Shown piece by piece: positions 9,039-17,454 of a stretch of DNA of 64,000 nucleotides (within the stretch, counting starts at the first letter, position 1; each line of letters begins with the position of its first letter). The translations under genes were made by a program, and so were the position numbers. The stretch is taken from NCBI RefSeq assembly GCF_019061125.1, contig NZ_JAHQYI010000002.1, forward strand, positions 248,001-312,000, in the 5' to 3' direction. A model generated the notes under the pieces. That model saw nothing but the letters and a program-made list of their open reading frames with translations, searched no databases and had not been told where the DNA came from. The stretch comes from Microbacterium sp. NC79 (GTDB lineage: Bacteria; Actinomycetota; Actinomycetes; Actinomycetales; Microbacteriaceae).

Positions 9039-9485
9039 TCAGCTGTCGTCAGGATCGCGTCGCACCGGCGGCGCCCACAGTTCGATGCCGGTCTCGCGGC
9101 GGATGCGCGTGCCGGAGCGGAGCGTGACGATCGAACCGGTCGCGCCTGCCGCAAAAACGCGGCTACCCGGGCGCTGTTCACGCTCGGTGCGGAGTTGGGT
9201 TTCCAGATCGGTGACCTGCTTGCGCAACGACCGCACGGTGTCTTCCAACCGCAAAATGTGGGCGATCGCTGGCAGGCTCATGCCGTCTTGTGACATTTGC
9301 GCCACCTGGCGCAGCTGCGCGATATTGCGCAGCGAGTATCGGCGGGATCCGCCGCGGGTGCGGCCCGGAACCACAAGGCCGATGCGGTCGTACTGCCGCA
9401 AAGTTTGGGGGTGCATCGCGGCGAGTTCGGCAGCGACAGCGATCGCAAACAGCGGCGCGTCTTCATCAACGTTCTCGTGTGCCAT
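9039..9485 (-). CDS. hspR: HspR, MerR-family repressor of the dnaK operon
   Basis: This 148-residue protein starts at ATG 9485 behind an AGGAAGGAG ribosome site; an upstream in-frame ATG lacks one. The MerR-type helix-turn-helix (about 15-80) contains HPQTLRQYDRIGLV and RRYSLRNIAQL, typical of HspR. A coiled-coil stretch (TVRSLRKQVTDLETQL) and a short tail follow. It is the last gene of dnaK-grpE-dnaJ-hspR. HspR binds HAIR sites together with DnaK, and two HAIR-like sites are present at the operon promoter (13160-13180 and 13214-13234). Confidence 0.93.
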   Translation of the reverse strand: MAHENVDEDAPLFAIAVAAELAAMHPQTLRQYDRIGLVVPGRTRGGSRRYSLRNIAQLRQVAQMSQDGMSLPAIAHILRLEDTVRSLRKQVTDLETQLRTEREQRPGSRVFAAGATGSIVTLRSGTRIRRETGIELWAPPVRRDPDDS

Positions 9486-9583
9486 GATGCTCCTTCCTGC
9501 GTATTCCCCGCCGGGTTTGTGGCGGGCATCCGCCGCCTGGTGCTTGTGCCGCACCCCCGAGAGGTGCGGCACAAGCGTGCACG

Positions 9584-10567
9584 CTAGGCGCGTGCCTTAG
9601 CGAGCAGTTCTGCTCGCGGATTCTCTTTTGGTTCCGCTGCCGCGAAAGCCTCCAACGCGGCTTTCGCTTCACCTTCGAGGTGGGACGGAACCACGACCTG
9701 CACGCTCGCGAGCAGGTCGCCTGTGCCCTTCGCGGTGTGTACGCCACGACCCTTGACACGCATGGTGCGGCCCGACGGCGTGCCGGGTGCGACCTTGAGT
9801 TTCACGGGTTCGCCACCGAGAGTCGGAACCTCGATGGTCGCGCCGAGAGCGGCTTCGGTGAACGTGACGGGCACAGTCACCTTGAGGTTCAAGCCATCGC
9901 GCTCGAAGACCGGGTGCTTGCGCACCGCGACCGTCACAACGACGTCGCCGTTTTCGCCGCCGTTCGTGGACGGACGGCCACGGCCACGCAGACGAATCTT
10001 CTGGCCGTCAGAAACGCCGGCCGGAATCTTCACCTTGAACGGCTGACCATCTTCGCCCGCGAGCGTGATGGTTTCGCCTTTGACCGCGGTAACGAAGTCG
10101 ATCGTGGTGCGTGCGGTGAAGTCGCCACCCTTAGTCGGGCCACCAAAGCCCGCGCGACGGCCGGAACCATAGCGCGAGTTGAAGTCCGACATCGGGTCTT
10201 GATTGAACATCGCGAAGATGTCTTCAAAGTTGGTCTGTTGCTGGCCACGAGACCCGCGCCCAAACCCGCTGAAGACATCCTCAAACCCGCCGGTCTGGCC
10301 GCCACGGCCACCCGAAGTGAATCGTGCACCCGAACCCATGGCACGGATCTGGTCGTACTCGGCCCGCTGCTCAGAATCACTGAGCACCGAGTAGGCCTCA
10401 CTGATCTCTTTGAACTTTGCCTCGGCGGCCGCATCACCCTGATTAGAGTCAGGGTGATACTTGCGCGCGAGCTTGCGGTATGTCTTCTTGAGGTCAGCTT
10501 CGGTGACGCTCTTGTCGACACCGAGGACCTTATAGAAGTCCTTGTCGAACCAGTCCTGGCTCGCCAT
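9584..10567 (-). CDS. dnaJ: DnaJ-type co-chaperone without zinc-finger domain
   Basis: This 327-residue J protein stimulates DnaK ATP hydrolysis. The J domain (about 9-75) has the essential HPD at 38-40. A Gly/Phe-rich linker spans about 78-150, and C-terminal substrate-binding domains follow (GVSDGQKIRLRGRG, GTPSGRTMRVKGRG). The CxxCxGxG zinc-finger repeats of classical DnaJ are absent, so it is architecturally CbpA-like although it sits in the main chaperone operon. It lies 17 bp downstream of grpE. Confidence 0.93.
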   Translation of the reverse strand: MASQDWFDKDFYKVLGVDKSVTEADLKKTYRKLARKYHPDSNQGDAAAEAKFKEISEAYSVLSDSEQRAEYDQIRAMGSGARFTSGGRGGQTGGFEDVFSGFGRGSRGQQQTNFEDIFAMFNQDPMSDFNSRYGSGRRAGFGGPTKGGDFTARTTIDFVTAVKGETITLAGEDGQPFKVKIPAGVSDGQKIRLRGRGRPSTNGGENGDVVVTVAVRKHPVFERDGLNLKVTVPVTFTEAALGATIEVPTLGGEPVKLKVAPGTPSGRTMRVKGRGVHTAKGTGDLLASVQVVVPSHLEGEAKAALEAFAAAEPKENPRAELLAKARA

Positions 10568-10584
10568 ATGTTTCTCTCTTTCGC

Positions 10585-11181
10585 CTATTCGGCGGGAACC
10601 GCAACAACGACCTTGGCGGGGCGCAGCTCCACGTCACCGAGCTGATATCCCACCTCGACAACGTCGATGATGGTGATTTCCGTGGCACCCGGGGTGGGCT
10701 GCTGGAAGATCGCTTCGTGGCGCTGTGGGTCAAAAACATCGCCAACGGCGCCGTATGACTCGACACCCTGACGGGTAACGAGCGCGCGAACCTTCTCGGC
10801 AATGACAGCAAACGCGCTGCCTTCAGCCAGATCGCCGTGCTTTTCCGCACGGTCCAAATCGTCAAGCACGGGCAGGAGAGACTTCACAACGTCACCCTTG
10901 GTGCGCTGCTTCTCAATCTCCCGCTGCTCTTCCGTGCGACGACGGTAGTTTGCATACTCCGCCTGCAGTCGCTTGAGGTCGTTGAGCATCGCGTTCTCAG
11001 CGTCAGCCAGTGCGGCATCAGCTGCGGCATCCGCATCGGCGACGTCGGCGTCTTGCGCCGCGCCGAGGATGTCATCAACGGTCAGCTCGTCGTCCTGCGA
11101 AGCGGGGTCGGAGGCGTGTGCCTCCGACCCCGGCTCTGCGGACGAAGCATTCGACGGGTCGAAATCCTTCTCGTCCGACAT
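10585..11181 (-). CDS. grpE: GrpE nucleotide exchange factor
   Basis: This 198-residue protein has an acidic, low-complexity N-terminus (about 1-60), a long helix/coiled coil (LNDLKRLQAEYANYRRRTEEQ) and a C-terminal beta domain with the conserved VFDPQRHEAIFQ motif near 150. It releases ADP from DnaK. The gene is 8 bp downstream of dnaK, consistent with co-transcription. Confidence 0.95.
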   Translation of the reverse strand: MSDEKDFDPSNASSAEPGSEAHASDPASQDDELTVDDILGAAQDADVADADAAADAALADAENAMLNDLKRLQAEYANYRRRTEEQREIEKQRTKGDVVKSLLPVLDDLDRAEKHGDLAEGSAFAVIAEKVRALVTRQGVESYGAVGDVFDPQRHEAIFQQPTPGATEITIIDVVEVGYQLGDVELRPAKVVVAVPAE

Positions 11182-11189
11182 GATTCCTC

Positions 11190-13046
11190 TTACTTCTTGT
11201 CGTCTTCGTCTTCGACAACCTCGGCGTCGATGACATCGTCATCAGCCGCAGGTGCCTCAGCGTCAGCCTCGGGCGCCTCGGCGTTAGCCTCAGCCTGGCT
11301 CGAAGCGTAGATTGCTTCGCCCAACTTGCCCTGGCTTTCGTTCAGCTTGTCGAAGGCGGTCTTCACCGCGTCGTCGTCTTCGCCGGCCAGAGCCGTCTTC
11401 AGAGCGTCAACGTCAGCCTGGACCGACTCCTTCACGTCAGCGGGGAGCTTCTCGTCGTTTTCCTTGATGAGCTTCTCAATCGAGTACGCAAGCGACTCAG
11501 CCTGGTTCCGCGTTTCTGCCGACTCGCGACGCTTCTTGTCTTCAGCAGCGTGCTCTTCAGCCTCGCGCACCATGCGCTCGATGTCTTCCTTCGGCAACGA
11601 CGAGCCACCGGTGATCGTCATCGACTGCTCCTTGCCCGTGCCCTTGTCCTTAGCGGACACGTGCACGATGCCGTTTGCGTCGATGTCGAAGGTGACCTCG
11701 ATCTGCGGGATGCCACGGGGAGCCGGAGCGATACCCGTGAGCTCGAACGTTCCGAGCGGCTTGTTGTCGCGGGTGAACTCGCGCTCACCCTGGAAGACCT
11801 GAATCGCAACCGACGGCTGGTTGTCGTCGGCCGTGGTGAAGGTCTCCGAACGCTTAGTCGGAATGGCGGTGTTGCGCTCGATGAGCTTCGTCATCATGCC
11901 ACCCTTGGTCTCGATACCGAGGCTCAGGGGGGTGACGTCGATGAGCAGAACATCCTTGCGCTCGCCCTTCAGCACACCGGCCTGCAGGGCTGCACCGACG
12001 GCGACGACCTCATCCGGGTTGACACCCTTGTTGGCTTCCTGTCCACCGGTCATCGTCTTCACGAGCTCAGCAACCTGCGGCATACGGGTCGAGCCACCGA
12101 CGAGAACGACGTGGTCGATGTCAGAAACCTTGACGCCAGCCTCGCGGATCACGTCTTCGAACGGCTTCTTCGTGCGGTCGAGGAGATCCTTCGTCAGGTC
12201 TTCGAACTTCGCGCGGGTCAGCGTCTCCGACAGCGAAACGGGACCCGAGTCGGTCAGCGAGAGGTAGGGAAGGTTGATCGACGTCGACATCGAGCTCGAG
12301 AGCTCCTTCTTCGCCTGCTCAGCTGCTTCCTTCAGACGCTGCAGGGCAATCTTGTCGCCCGAGACGTCAACACCCGTGGTGTCCTTGAACTGCTTGATTA
12401 GGTAGTCGACGACGCGCTGGTCCCAGTCGTCGCCACCGAGGCGGTTGTCACCGGAGGTTGCGCGAACCTGAATCGTGGAGAAGTCGTCGTCCTTGCCCAC
12501 TTCGAGCAGCGAGACGTCGAACGTACCGCCACCGAGGTCGAAGACCAGAATGAGCTCGTCTTCCTTGCCCTTGTCGAGGCCGTATGCGAGAGCCGCAGCG
12601 GTGGGCTCGTTGATGATGCGCAGAACGTTGAGGCCAGCGATCTCACCGGCGTCCTTCGTTGCCTGACGCTCAGCGTCGTTGAAGTAGGCCGGAACCGTGA
12701 TGACAGCGTCAGTGACGGTGTCGCCGAGGTACTCTTCAGCATCCTTCTTCAGCTTGCCGAGGATACGGGCCGAGATCTCCTGCGGCGTGTACTTCTTGCC
12801 GTCGACGTCGAACGTCCAGTCCGTGCCGACGTGGCGCTTGACCGACGCGATGGTGCGGTCAACGTTGGTGACGGCCTGGCGCTTAGCGGTTTCACCGACA
12901 AGCACCTCGCCATCCTTGGTGAATGCGACGACCGACGGGGTCGTACGGAAACCTTCGGCGTTGGCGATGACCTTCGGCTCGCCACCCTCGAGTACCGAGA
13001 CGACGGAGTTCGTCGTACCGAGGTCAATACCTACTGCACGTGCCAT
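11190..13046 (-). CDS. dnaK: Chaperone protein DnaK (Hsp70)
   Basis: This 618-residue Hsp70 has all the signature blocks: GIDLGTTNS at the N-terminus, [15 protein letters not shown] near 175, and [13 protein letters not shown] near 315. A linker, a beta-substrate domain and an acidic C-terminus ending EDEDDKK follow. The start at 13046 is preferred over the in-frame ATG 15 bp upstream because AAAGGA lies just before it and the protein then begins [10 protein letters not shown]. It heads the chaperone operon, with an identifiable promoter at 13179-13207. Confidence 0.97.
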   Translation of the reverse strand: MARAVGIDLGTTNSVVSVLEGGEPKVIANAEGFRTTPSVVAFTKDGEVLVGETAKRQAVTNVDRTIASVKRHVGTDWTFDVDGKKYTPQEISARILGKLKKDAEEYLGDTVTDAVITVPAYFNDAERQATKDAGEIAGLNVLRIINEPTAAALAYGLDKGKEDELILVFDLGGGTFDVSLLEVGKDDDFSTIQVRATSGDNRLGGDDWDQRVVDYLIKQFKDTTGVDVSGDKIALQRLKEAAEQAKKELSSSMSTSINLPYLSLTDSGPVSLSETLTRAKFEDLTKDLLDRTKKPFEDVIREAGVKVSDIDHVVLVGGSTRMPQVAELVKTMTGGQEANKGVNPDEVVAVGAALQAGVLKGERKDVLLIDVTPLSLGIETKGGMMTKLIERNTAIPTKRSETFTTADDNQPSVAIQVFQGEREFTRDNKPLGTFELTGIAPAPRGIPQIEVTFDIDANGIVHVSAKDKGTGKEQSMTITGGSSLPKEDIERMVREAEEHAAEDKKRRESAETRNQAESLAYSIEKLIKENDEKLPADVKESVQADVDALKTALAGEDDDAVKTAFDKLNESQGKLGEAIYASSQAEANAEAPEADAEAPAADDDVIDAEVVEDEDDKK

Positions 13047-13159
13047 TGTTTTTCCTTTCATGCCCCGCAGGTGTGATGCTCCGAGGCGGGTGGCTCGCCC
13101 TTGCTGGGCCGCAACCTAAATCTGGGGTCCTCACCGATTCGATGAGGGGTTTCTCAAGA

Positions 13160-13180
13160 CTTGAGCCTTGATGACTCAAT
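13160..13180. promoter_or_regulatory. HAIR element (HspR operator), proximal
   Basis: CTTGAGC-N7-ACTCAAT at 13160-13180 matches the HAIR consensus CTTGAGT-N7-ACTCAAG except for one base in each half. It overlaps the -10 region of the dnaK promoter, a good position for repression. An extra CTCAAG at 13153-13158 makes a second small palindrome with its left half. Confidence 0.85.
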
Positions 13181-13207
13181 GTTAGATCCGCGCTTTTCGA
13201 TTGTCAA
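13179..13207 (-). promoter_or_regulatory. dnaK operon promoter
   Basis: On the minus strand TTGACA (13207-13202) is followed by 17 bp and TAACAT (13184-13179), close to the housekeeping sigma consensus. It lies about 130 bp upstream of the dnaK ATG and is bracketed by two HAIR-like elements. Confidence 0.75.
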
Positions 13208-13213
13208 TTTAAA

Positions 13214-13234
13214 GTTGAGTCAATCAGGCTCAAC
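13214..13234. promoter_or_regulatory. HAIR-like element, distal
   Basis: GTTGAGT-N7-GCTCAAC at 13214-13234 has HAIR geometry. It is extended by AAA and TTT to a 27-bp inverted repeat (13211-13237). It lies just upstream of the -35 hexamer. Confidence 0.7.
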
Positions 13235-13416
13235 TTTGAAAACGCAAAGCTCACACTCAGGAATGAGGCTCGTTCGCCGAAAGGTCCGCGCGTATGGCTG
13301 ACGACGGCCACCCACCCGCATGAGATCGGAAACTTTCGGCATCTGAGCGAGCCGCTGCGGCGCTGTGCTCCCTCTCATACGCTCGCGCGGTTCCGGAACC
13401 ACGGCGCGGGTCACGA

Positions 13417-13509
13417 GAGTTACCAAATGTCGAACAGGTGGTCACGAAAGAGGCATGCGGGCGGTGTCACGCGGCGTGTCAAGCCGGGCCGTTCGACATT
13501 TGGCAACTC
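13417..13509. repeat. Intergenic inverted-repeat element A (dispersed family)
   Basis: Arms 13417-13435 and 13491-13509 are complementary over 19 bp with one mismatch (inner part CCAAATGTCGAAC / GTTCGACATTTGG). The 55-nt interior contains the core CGGCGTGTCA at 13472-13481. It shares geometry and core with elements at 15308, 15464, 15658 and 60874. It occupies much of the 490-bp gap between dnaK and the MarR gene; the rest of that gap holds the dnaK promoter region and one GGTTCCGGAACC palindrome at 13389. Confidence 0.75.
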
Positions 13510-13536
13510 GGCACGGCGATGACCGCGGGCAATGAG

Positions 13537-14133
13537 TTAGCGGTCAGCCCAGGCGCTGGCGAACTTCGTGAAGAGGCGGGCGAAATCGGCGCGCTCTTCG
13601 GGGGTGAACTGCTCGAGCGCGGTGCCGATGCGGTCGCGACGATCGCGACGCATGGAAGTCGCGACGGTGCGGCCCTGTTCGGTCAGTGCGACGCGGGTGC
13701 GGCGGGCGTCATCCGGGTCAACCTCGCGCGCGACAAACCCCATCATCTCAGCCTGCTGCACGAGGCGGGATGCACGCGGCTGGTCAACCCCAACGAGCTC
13801 GGCGATGGCACTAATGGACATGGGTTCGCCCGACGCCGCAAGCGCCTCGAGCATGCGCATGCGTGCCGGGCCTGCGGCATGACGGCCGCCGTGGGCGCCG
13901 AACCCTCCGGCACCACGATCACCCCGATGGCCACGGTGACCGTGAAGTGGATCGTCGCCGTGCACATGGTCGCCGTACGCCTGGTCGACATGCGCGTGGT
14001 CACCGTGCGCGTGGTCGCCGTGCGCACGATGCGCCGCGTCCGGGCGCATTCCACGAGGGCCGCCACGACTCGCCCGCATGACAGCGAGCGCCGCCGCAAT
14101 TGCATCGATCTCGTTGTCGTCGGGCTTTGTCAT
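13537..14133 (-). CDS. MarR-family regulator with histidine-rich N-terminal region
   Basis: In this 198-residue protein the C-terminal 110 residues form a MarR winged helix. ISAIAELVGVDQPRASRLVQ is the recognition region and REVDPDDARRTRVALTEQG is the wing. Between the first helix and the DNA-binding core, residues about 24-85 are dominated by His with Gly and Asp (HGDHAHGDHAH-type repeats), an insertion not usual in MarR proteins. Such tracts bind Ni, Zn, Co or Cu, so a metal-sensing or metal-buffering repressor is inferred, not shown. It diverges from the His-rich gene at 14247 across inverted TGACATG repeats. Confidence 0.75.
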   Translation of the reverse strand: MTKPDDNEIDAIAAALAVMRASRGGPRGMRPDAAHRAHGDHAHGDHAHVDQAYGDHVHGDDPLHGHRGHRGDRGAGGFGAHGGRHAAGPARMRMLEALAASGEPMSISAIAELVGVDQPRASRLVQQAEMMGFVAREVDPDDARRTRVALTEQGRTVATSMRRDRRDRIGTALEQFTPEERADFARLFTKFASAWADR

Positions 14134-14153
14134 GCGTCCAGATTACATGCAAC

Positions 14154-14205
14154 TTGACATGTAGTTAATTCGCATGTCATAGTACATGCATGCAATATGA
14201 CATGC
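14154..14205. promoter_or_regulatory. Operator/promoter region between the two His-rich genes
   Basis: TGACATG at 14155-14161 faces CATGTCA at 14173-14179. GCATGTCATA at 14172-14181 forms a perfect 10-bp-arm inverted repeat with TATGACATGC at 14196-14205. A plus-strand TTGACA at 14154 with a weak -10 near 14177 lies inside the repeats. The tract is markedly AT-richer than its surroundings. It probably binds the MarR protein and controls both divergent genes. Confidence 0.65.
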
Positions 14206-14246
14206 ATTGAGATCGCGAAAGGTTCTGCGATCCACGAAAGGACTCC

Positions 14247-15131
14247 ATGAACACCCCAATGACTCCCCCAGACTCCCCCACCGGCCGACCGCTTGGCACA
14301 CTCCTCGGAGACGCGCAGGCCCTCGTTGCCACCGCAACGGCTGAGGCTCTGCACGCGGCCGGCAGCACGCGCGAGCTTCGACTGCTCGAGCGCATCGCAT
14401 CGGCTAACGCAGCCGATGGTCATCGCACGCACCACATGCGCCGCCGCCTCGACATCAAGGTCGCGCAGCCCGGAACCATCGCCGCCACGTTTGCGGCGCG
14501 CGGATGGCTCACGTCCACCGACCAGGCCTGGCGCTTGACCCCGGCTGGCGATGCCGAGCGCGCCCGCCTGACCGCCATCGTCGCGTCCGCCGTCGGTGAC
14601 ACCACCGAAAACTCCGAACTCGCGGAGGCTTTGACCACGGCGATCGATTCGCTCGGTGGCCCCGACGCTGCTCGCACCGCACGCCGCGCACAGCGACGCC
14701 CCATGCGCGAGCGCATGGGTATGCGCGGGAACGACTCAATGCGTACTGGGTGCGGCCATCCCCATTCACGCCACCATCGCAATGGCGGGCACGGCGCCCA
14801 TGGCGGCCATGGGCGCGGATATGGCCACGGGCGCGACCCACACGGTCACGGTCACGGCCATGATGGGCATGGTCACGCCGACGACGGTCACACCGGGCCT
14901 GGCGGGCGCGGATGCGCGCATGGCCCACACGCACATGGCCACGCCGAGCATGACGGTCACGCCGGTCACGCCGGTCACGGCAATCACGACAATCACGGCG
15001 AGTACGCCGGTCACGGCGGTCACGGCGAGCATGGCCACACCTGCGAGGGCAACCCGCGCGGCCGCGGTTTCGGCCGCCGTCACGGACGCCCACACGACTT
15101 CGACTCCACAAGCACCGACACCGAGCGCTAA
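14247..15131 (+). CDS. Histidine-rich winged-helix-like protein
   Basis: This 294-residue protein was not recognised as a named family. Residues about 40-130 resemble a MarR-type winged helix (ELRLLERIASANAADGHR; GTIAATFAARGWLTSTDQAW; LTPAGDAERARL). A basic linker (RRAQRRPMRERMGMRG) follows. The C-terminal 120 residues then contain 31 His, many Gly and three Cys in HGH/HGHD-type repeats, ending in a basic GRGFGRRHGR segment. No signal peptide or membrane segment is seen, so it should be cytoplasmic. It diverges from the His-rich MarR gene. Metal storage, metal delivery or metal-responsive DNA binding are all possible. Confidence 0.65.
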   Translation: MNTPMTPPDSPTGRPLGTLLGDAQALVATATAEALHAAGSTRELRLLERIASANAADGHRTHHMRRRLDIKVAQPGTIAATFAARGWLTSTDQAWRLTPAGDAERARLTAIVASAVGDTTENSELAEALTTAIDSLGGPDAARTARRAQRRPMRERMGMRGNDSMRTGCGHPHSRHHRNGGHGAHGGHGRGYGHGRDPHGHGHGHDGHGHADDGHTGPGGRGCAHGPHAHGHAEHDGHAGHAGHGNHDNHGEYAGHGGHGEHGHTCEGNPRGRGFGRRHGRPHDFDSTSTDTER

Positions 15132-15307
15132 CGCACTCCCCACATCCACCAGAATGCGGACCCTCCAGGGCCCGCATTCTGCCGTTTCGCCGCACCACTT
15201 TTCGAACCGCAGCCCATCGCACGCCGCACAGATGGTTCCGGAACCCCCACGCCAGCCCGCCCGCGACCTAGCTACCGTAATTGTTCGACCTGTGGCAAGC
15301 CAGCCAC

Positions 15308-15392
15308 GACCAAATGTCCGGTCCCTCGATGACAAGTAGCCACAGGACGAGCGCCGTTCCGCGTGTCACGCGAACTGGCCGGACATTTGGTC
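15308..15392. repeat. Intergenic inverted-repeat element B
   Basis: Arms 15308-15323 and 15377-15392 (inner CCAAATGTCCGG / CCGGACATTTGG) enclose 53 nt with core CCGCGTGTCA at 15359-15368. It belongs to the same family as element A. It lies in the 800-bp gap (15132-15933) between convergent genes, where I see no credible coding frame. Confidence 0.75.
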
Positions 15393-15463
15393 AGCTCACG
15401 CCCTGGGGCGCACCGGTGTCCGAAATGTCACGGACGAATCGCCAAATCGCGACCGCCAGGAGC

Positions 15464-15540
15464 AACCGTCGGACAATCCCGCGCCCACGACACTCGAGAG
15501 CGGTTCCACCCGGCGTGTCCCCCCGATTCGTCCGACGGCT
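15464..15540. repeat. Intergenic inverted-repeat element C
   Basis: AACCGTCGGAC at 15464-15474 pairs with GTCCGACGGCT at 15530-15540 with one mismatch. The interior is 55 nt with core CGGCGTGTCC at 15511-15520. Its right side is part of a 110-bp direct repeat shared with element D. Confidence 0.75.
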
Positions 15541-15805
15541 TCACAACGACGAGCGGACCCGCGGACCCGCCGTGCGCGCCTGTGGCGGAACCGCGGAACC
15601 ATGATGCGCGCCAGTGACGGGGGGCAGCGGCGGAGCGGCAATCGCCGTAAACGGGGCAACCGTCGGACCAATTGCCTCCACTTGGCGGGTTAGAACGGTT
15701 CCACCCGGCGTGTCACCCGAATCGTCCGACGGTTACACAACGGCGAGCGGACAAATCGGACCCGTGGTGCGCGCCCGTGGCGGAACTGCGGAACCATGGT
15801 GCGCG
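15501..15805. repeat. 110-bp direct repeat pair (15501-15610 and 15696-15805)
   Basis: Two copies begin CGGTTCCACCCGGCGTGTC and end in an ATGRTGCGCG block, with equal length and scattered substitutions, offset by 195 bp. Each contains the core and right arm of an inverted-repeat element (C and D) plus a GGAACC-rich tail. They look like a local duplication of the element with its 3' flank. Confidence 0.7.
15658..15734. repeat. Intergenic inverted-repeat element D
   Basis: AACCGTCGGAC at 15658-15668 pairs perfectly with GTCCGACGGTT at 15724-15734. The interior is 55 nt with core CGGCGTGTCA at 15706-15715. Confidence 0.78.
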
Positions 15806-15933
15806 TATGAAGGGTCCGCGGCACCTCGTCAGCTCGTCAGCACACCTGCACGCACGATGCCCTTACTCGATTCGGCAGTTACACAACGGCGAAGCCGGGC
15901 CCCTACAAGGGAGCCCGGCTCGAGAAACCCGAG

Positions 15934-17367
15934 TCAGGCGCGCGTCGCGCGGGTGCCCATCGGCGGCATCTTGACGAAGAGCATGAGCACGAGGCCCGCG
16001 CCGATGACGATCATGATGCCGAGGATGCCCCAGTAGATCGCGCCCATGGCCGACGTGAAGATGGCCCACAGCATCGCGGCGAGGAAGCTCGCGGCGCGAC
16101 CGGTCGTGGCGTACAGGCCGAAGATTTCACCCTCACGCCCAGCAGGCGTCACTCGAGCAAGCAGCGAACGCGATGCCGCCTGCACCGGGCCGACGAGCGC
16201 GGAGAGAATCATGCCGCAGATCCAGAACACAACGGAACCAGCATCGTGCAGGAAGAACACCAGCAGTCCCGCACCGAGCAGCGCCGTCAGCGCGCCGACA
16301 ATGACATTTCGCGGTCCGAAGATGTCGTCAAGGCGGCCGGCGATGATGGTTCCGATTCCGGCGATGAGGTTCGCCGCGATGCCAAAGATGATGACCTCGT
16401 TCGCGGAGAAACCATAGACGCGTGCGGCGATAACGGCACCAAAAGTGAAGACGCCGCTCAACCCATCGCGGTACACGGCAGAGGCCACCAAAAACCAGAA
16501 CGTCGGGCGTGATTCGCGGAAGATGCGCTTGACGTGCTCGTACAGGTCGCGGTAGCTGAGGAGGAAGTCGGTGATCCAGTTGCCGCCGCGTGGCTTGGTT
16601 TGCAGGCGCGGGGTTTCCGGCACATTCAGGATCATCGGGATCACAAAAATGCAGGCCCACACCGCAGCGCCGACACCAATCAGCCGGTACGCGTTGCCGT
16701 TGGAGGTGTCCATGCCGAACCAGTCGAACGTGTTCAGCACGACGACAATGACCAGCGCGACAATGCCGCCGATATAGCCAAGACCCCAGCCAAGACCACT
16801 GACCTTACCGACCGTTTTCGGCGTCGAAATCTGCGTAATCATGGCGTTATAGTTGACGCCGGCGAGCTCACTAAAGACGGTTCCAGCCGAAATCAGCACG
16901 ACACCGAGCATGAAGTACGCCGGGTCAGCCTGCACAAAGTACAGCAGGAACATCGTGACGATCAGGCCACCGGTGTAGATCAACAGCCAGCGCTTGCGCC
17001 GCCCCGCGGCGTCTGCACGCTGCGCGAGCACCGGCGCGAGCACCGCAATAAAGATACCGGCGATGGTCCCACCCCAGCCCAGAACCGCGCTCAGCTCGGC
17101 GAGCGCACGCTCCTTCTCCGGGGCATCGTCGGCGAGCGCGGCAATCGACGGCGCAAGAAAATCGTCGCCCACCAGGTACAGGGCGACAAACACAAACGTC
17201 AGAATGACGCTGTTAAACGGTTGGGTCGCCCAGTCCCACATCGCCCATGACCAGATCTGCTTCTTGGGGATGTCGCGGTCTTCGTTGAGCTCCAGCCCGA
17301 TCGGGGCGATCGCCCCCGTGTTTGCCACGGTGGGAATCTTGCGGTTCGTCGGGAGGTGATCACTCAT
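15934..17367 (-). CDS. MFS transporter, UMF1 (Atg22-like) family
   Basis: This 477-residue protein has about 12 hydrophobic segments. The N-terminal SWAMWDWATQPFNSVILTF motif and the late VGPVQAASRSLLARVTP motif are characteristic of the UMF1 family, which is related to vacuolar Atg22 amino-acid exporters. The bacterial substrate is not established. It stands alone, convergent with the His-rich gene across the repeat-filled gap and divergent from the Sel1 gene. Confidence 0.88.
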   Translation of the reverse strand: MSDHLPTNRKIPTVANTGAIAPIGLELNEDRDIPKKQIWSWAMWDWATQPFNSVILTFVFVALYLVGDDFLAPSIAALADDAPEKERALAELSAVLGWGGTIAGIFIAVLAPVLAQRADAAGRRKRWLLIYTGGLIVTMFLLYFVQADPAYFMLGVVLISAGTVFSELAGVNYNAMITQISTPKTVGKVSGLGWGLGYIGGIVALVIVVVLNTFDWFGMDTSNGNAYRLIGVGAAVWACIFVIPMILNVPETPRLQTKPRGGNWITDFLLSYRDLYEHVKRIFRESRPTFWFLVASAVYRDGLSGVFTFGAVIAARVYGFSANEVIIFGIAANLIAGIGTIIAGRLDDIFGPRNVIVGALTALLGAGLLVFFLHDAGSVVFWICGMILSALVGPVQAASRSLLARVTPAGREGEIFGLYATTGRAASFLAAMLWAIFTSAMGAIYWGILGIMIVIGAGLVLMLFVKMPPMGTRATRA

Positions 17368-17454
17368 GCGCTCACCCTAGTGGGTCGCGGCATGTGCACA
17401 GTTAACCCACCCCACGAACTTGTTATTGTGTGGTGACTCGCTAAGGAGGGGACC

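Noticed and set aside
14700..15060. Low-complexity GGTCACGG-rich DNA as a minisatellite
   Set aside because: The repeats are explained by His/Gly codons of the in-frame His-rich protein.
15464..15734. Integron attC sites
   Set aside because: The arms lack the attC R'/R'' consensus (GTTRRRY/RYYYAAC) in the right places, there are no gene cassettes between elements and no integrase is present.
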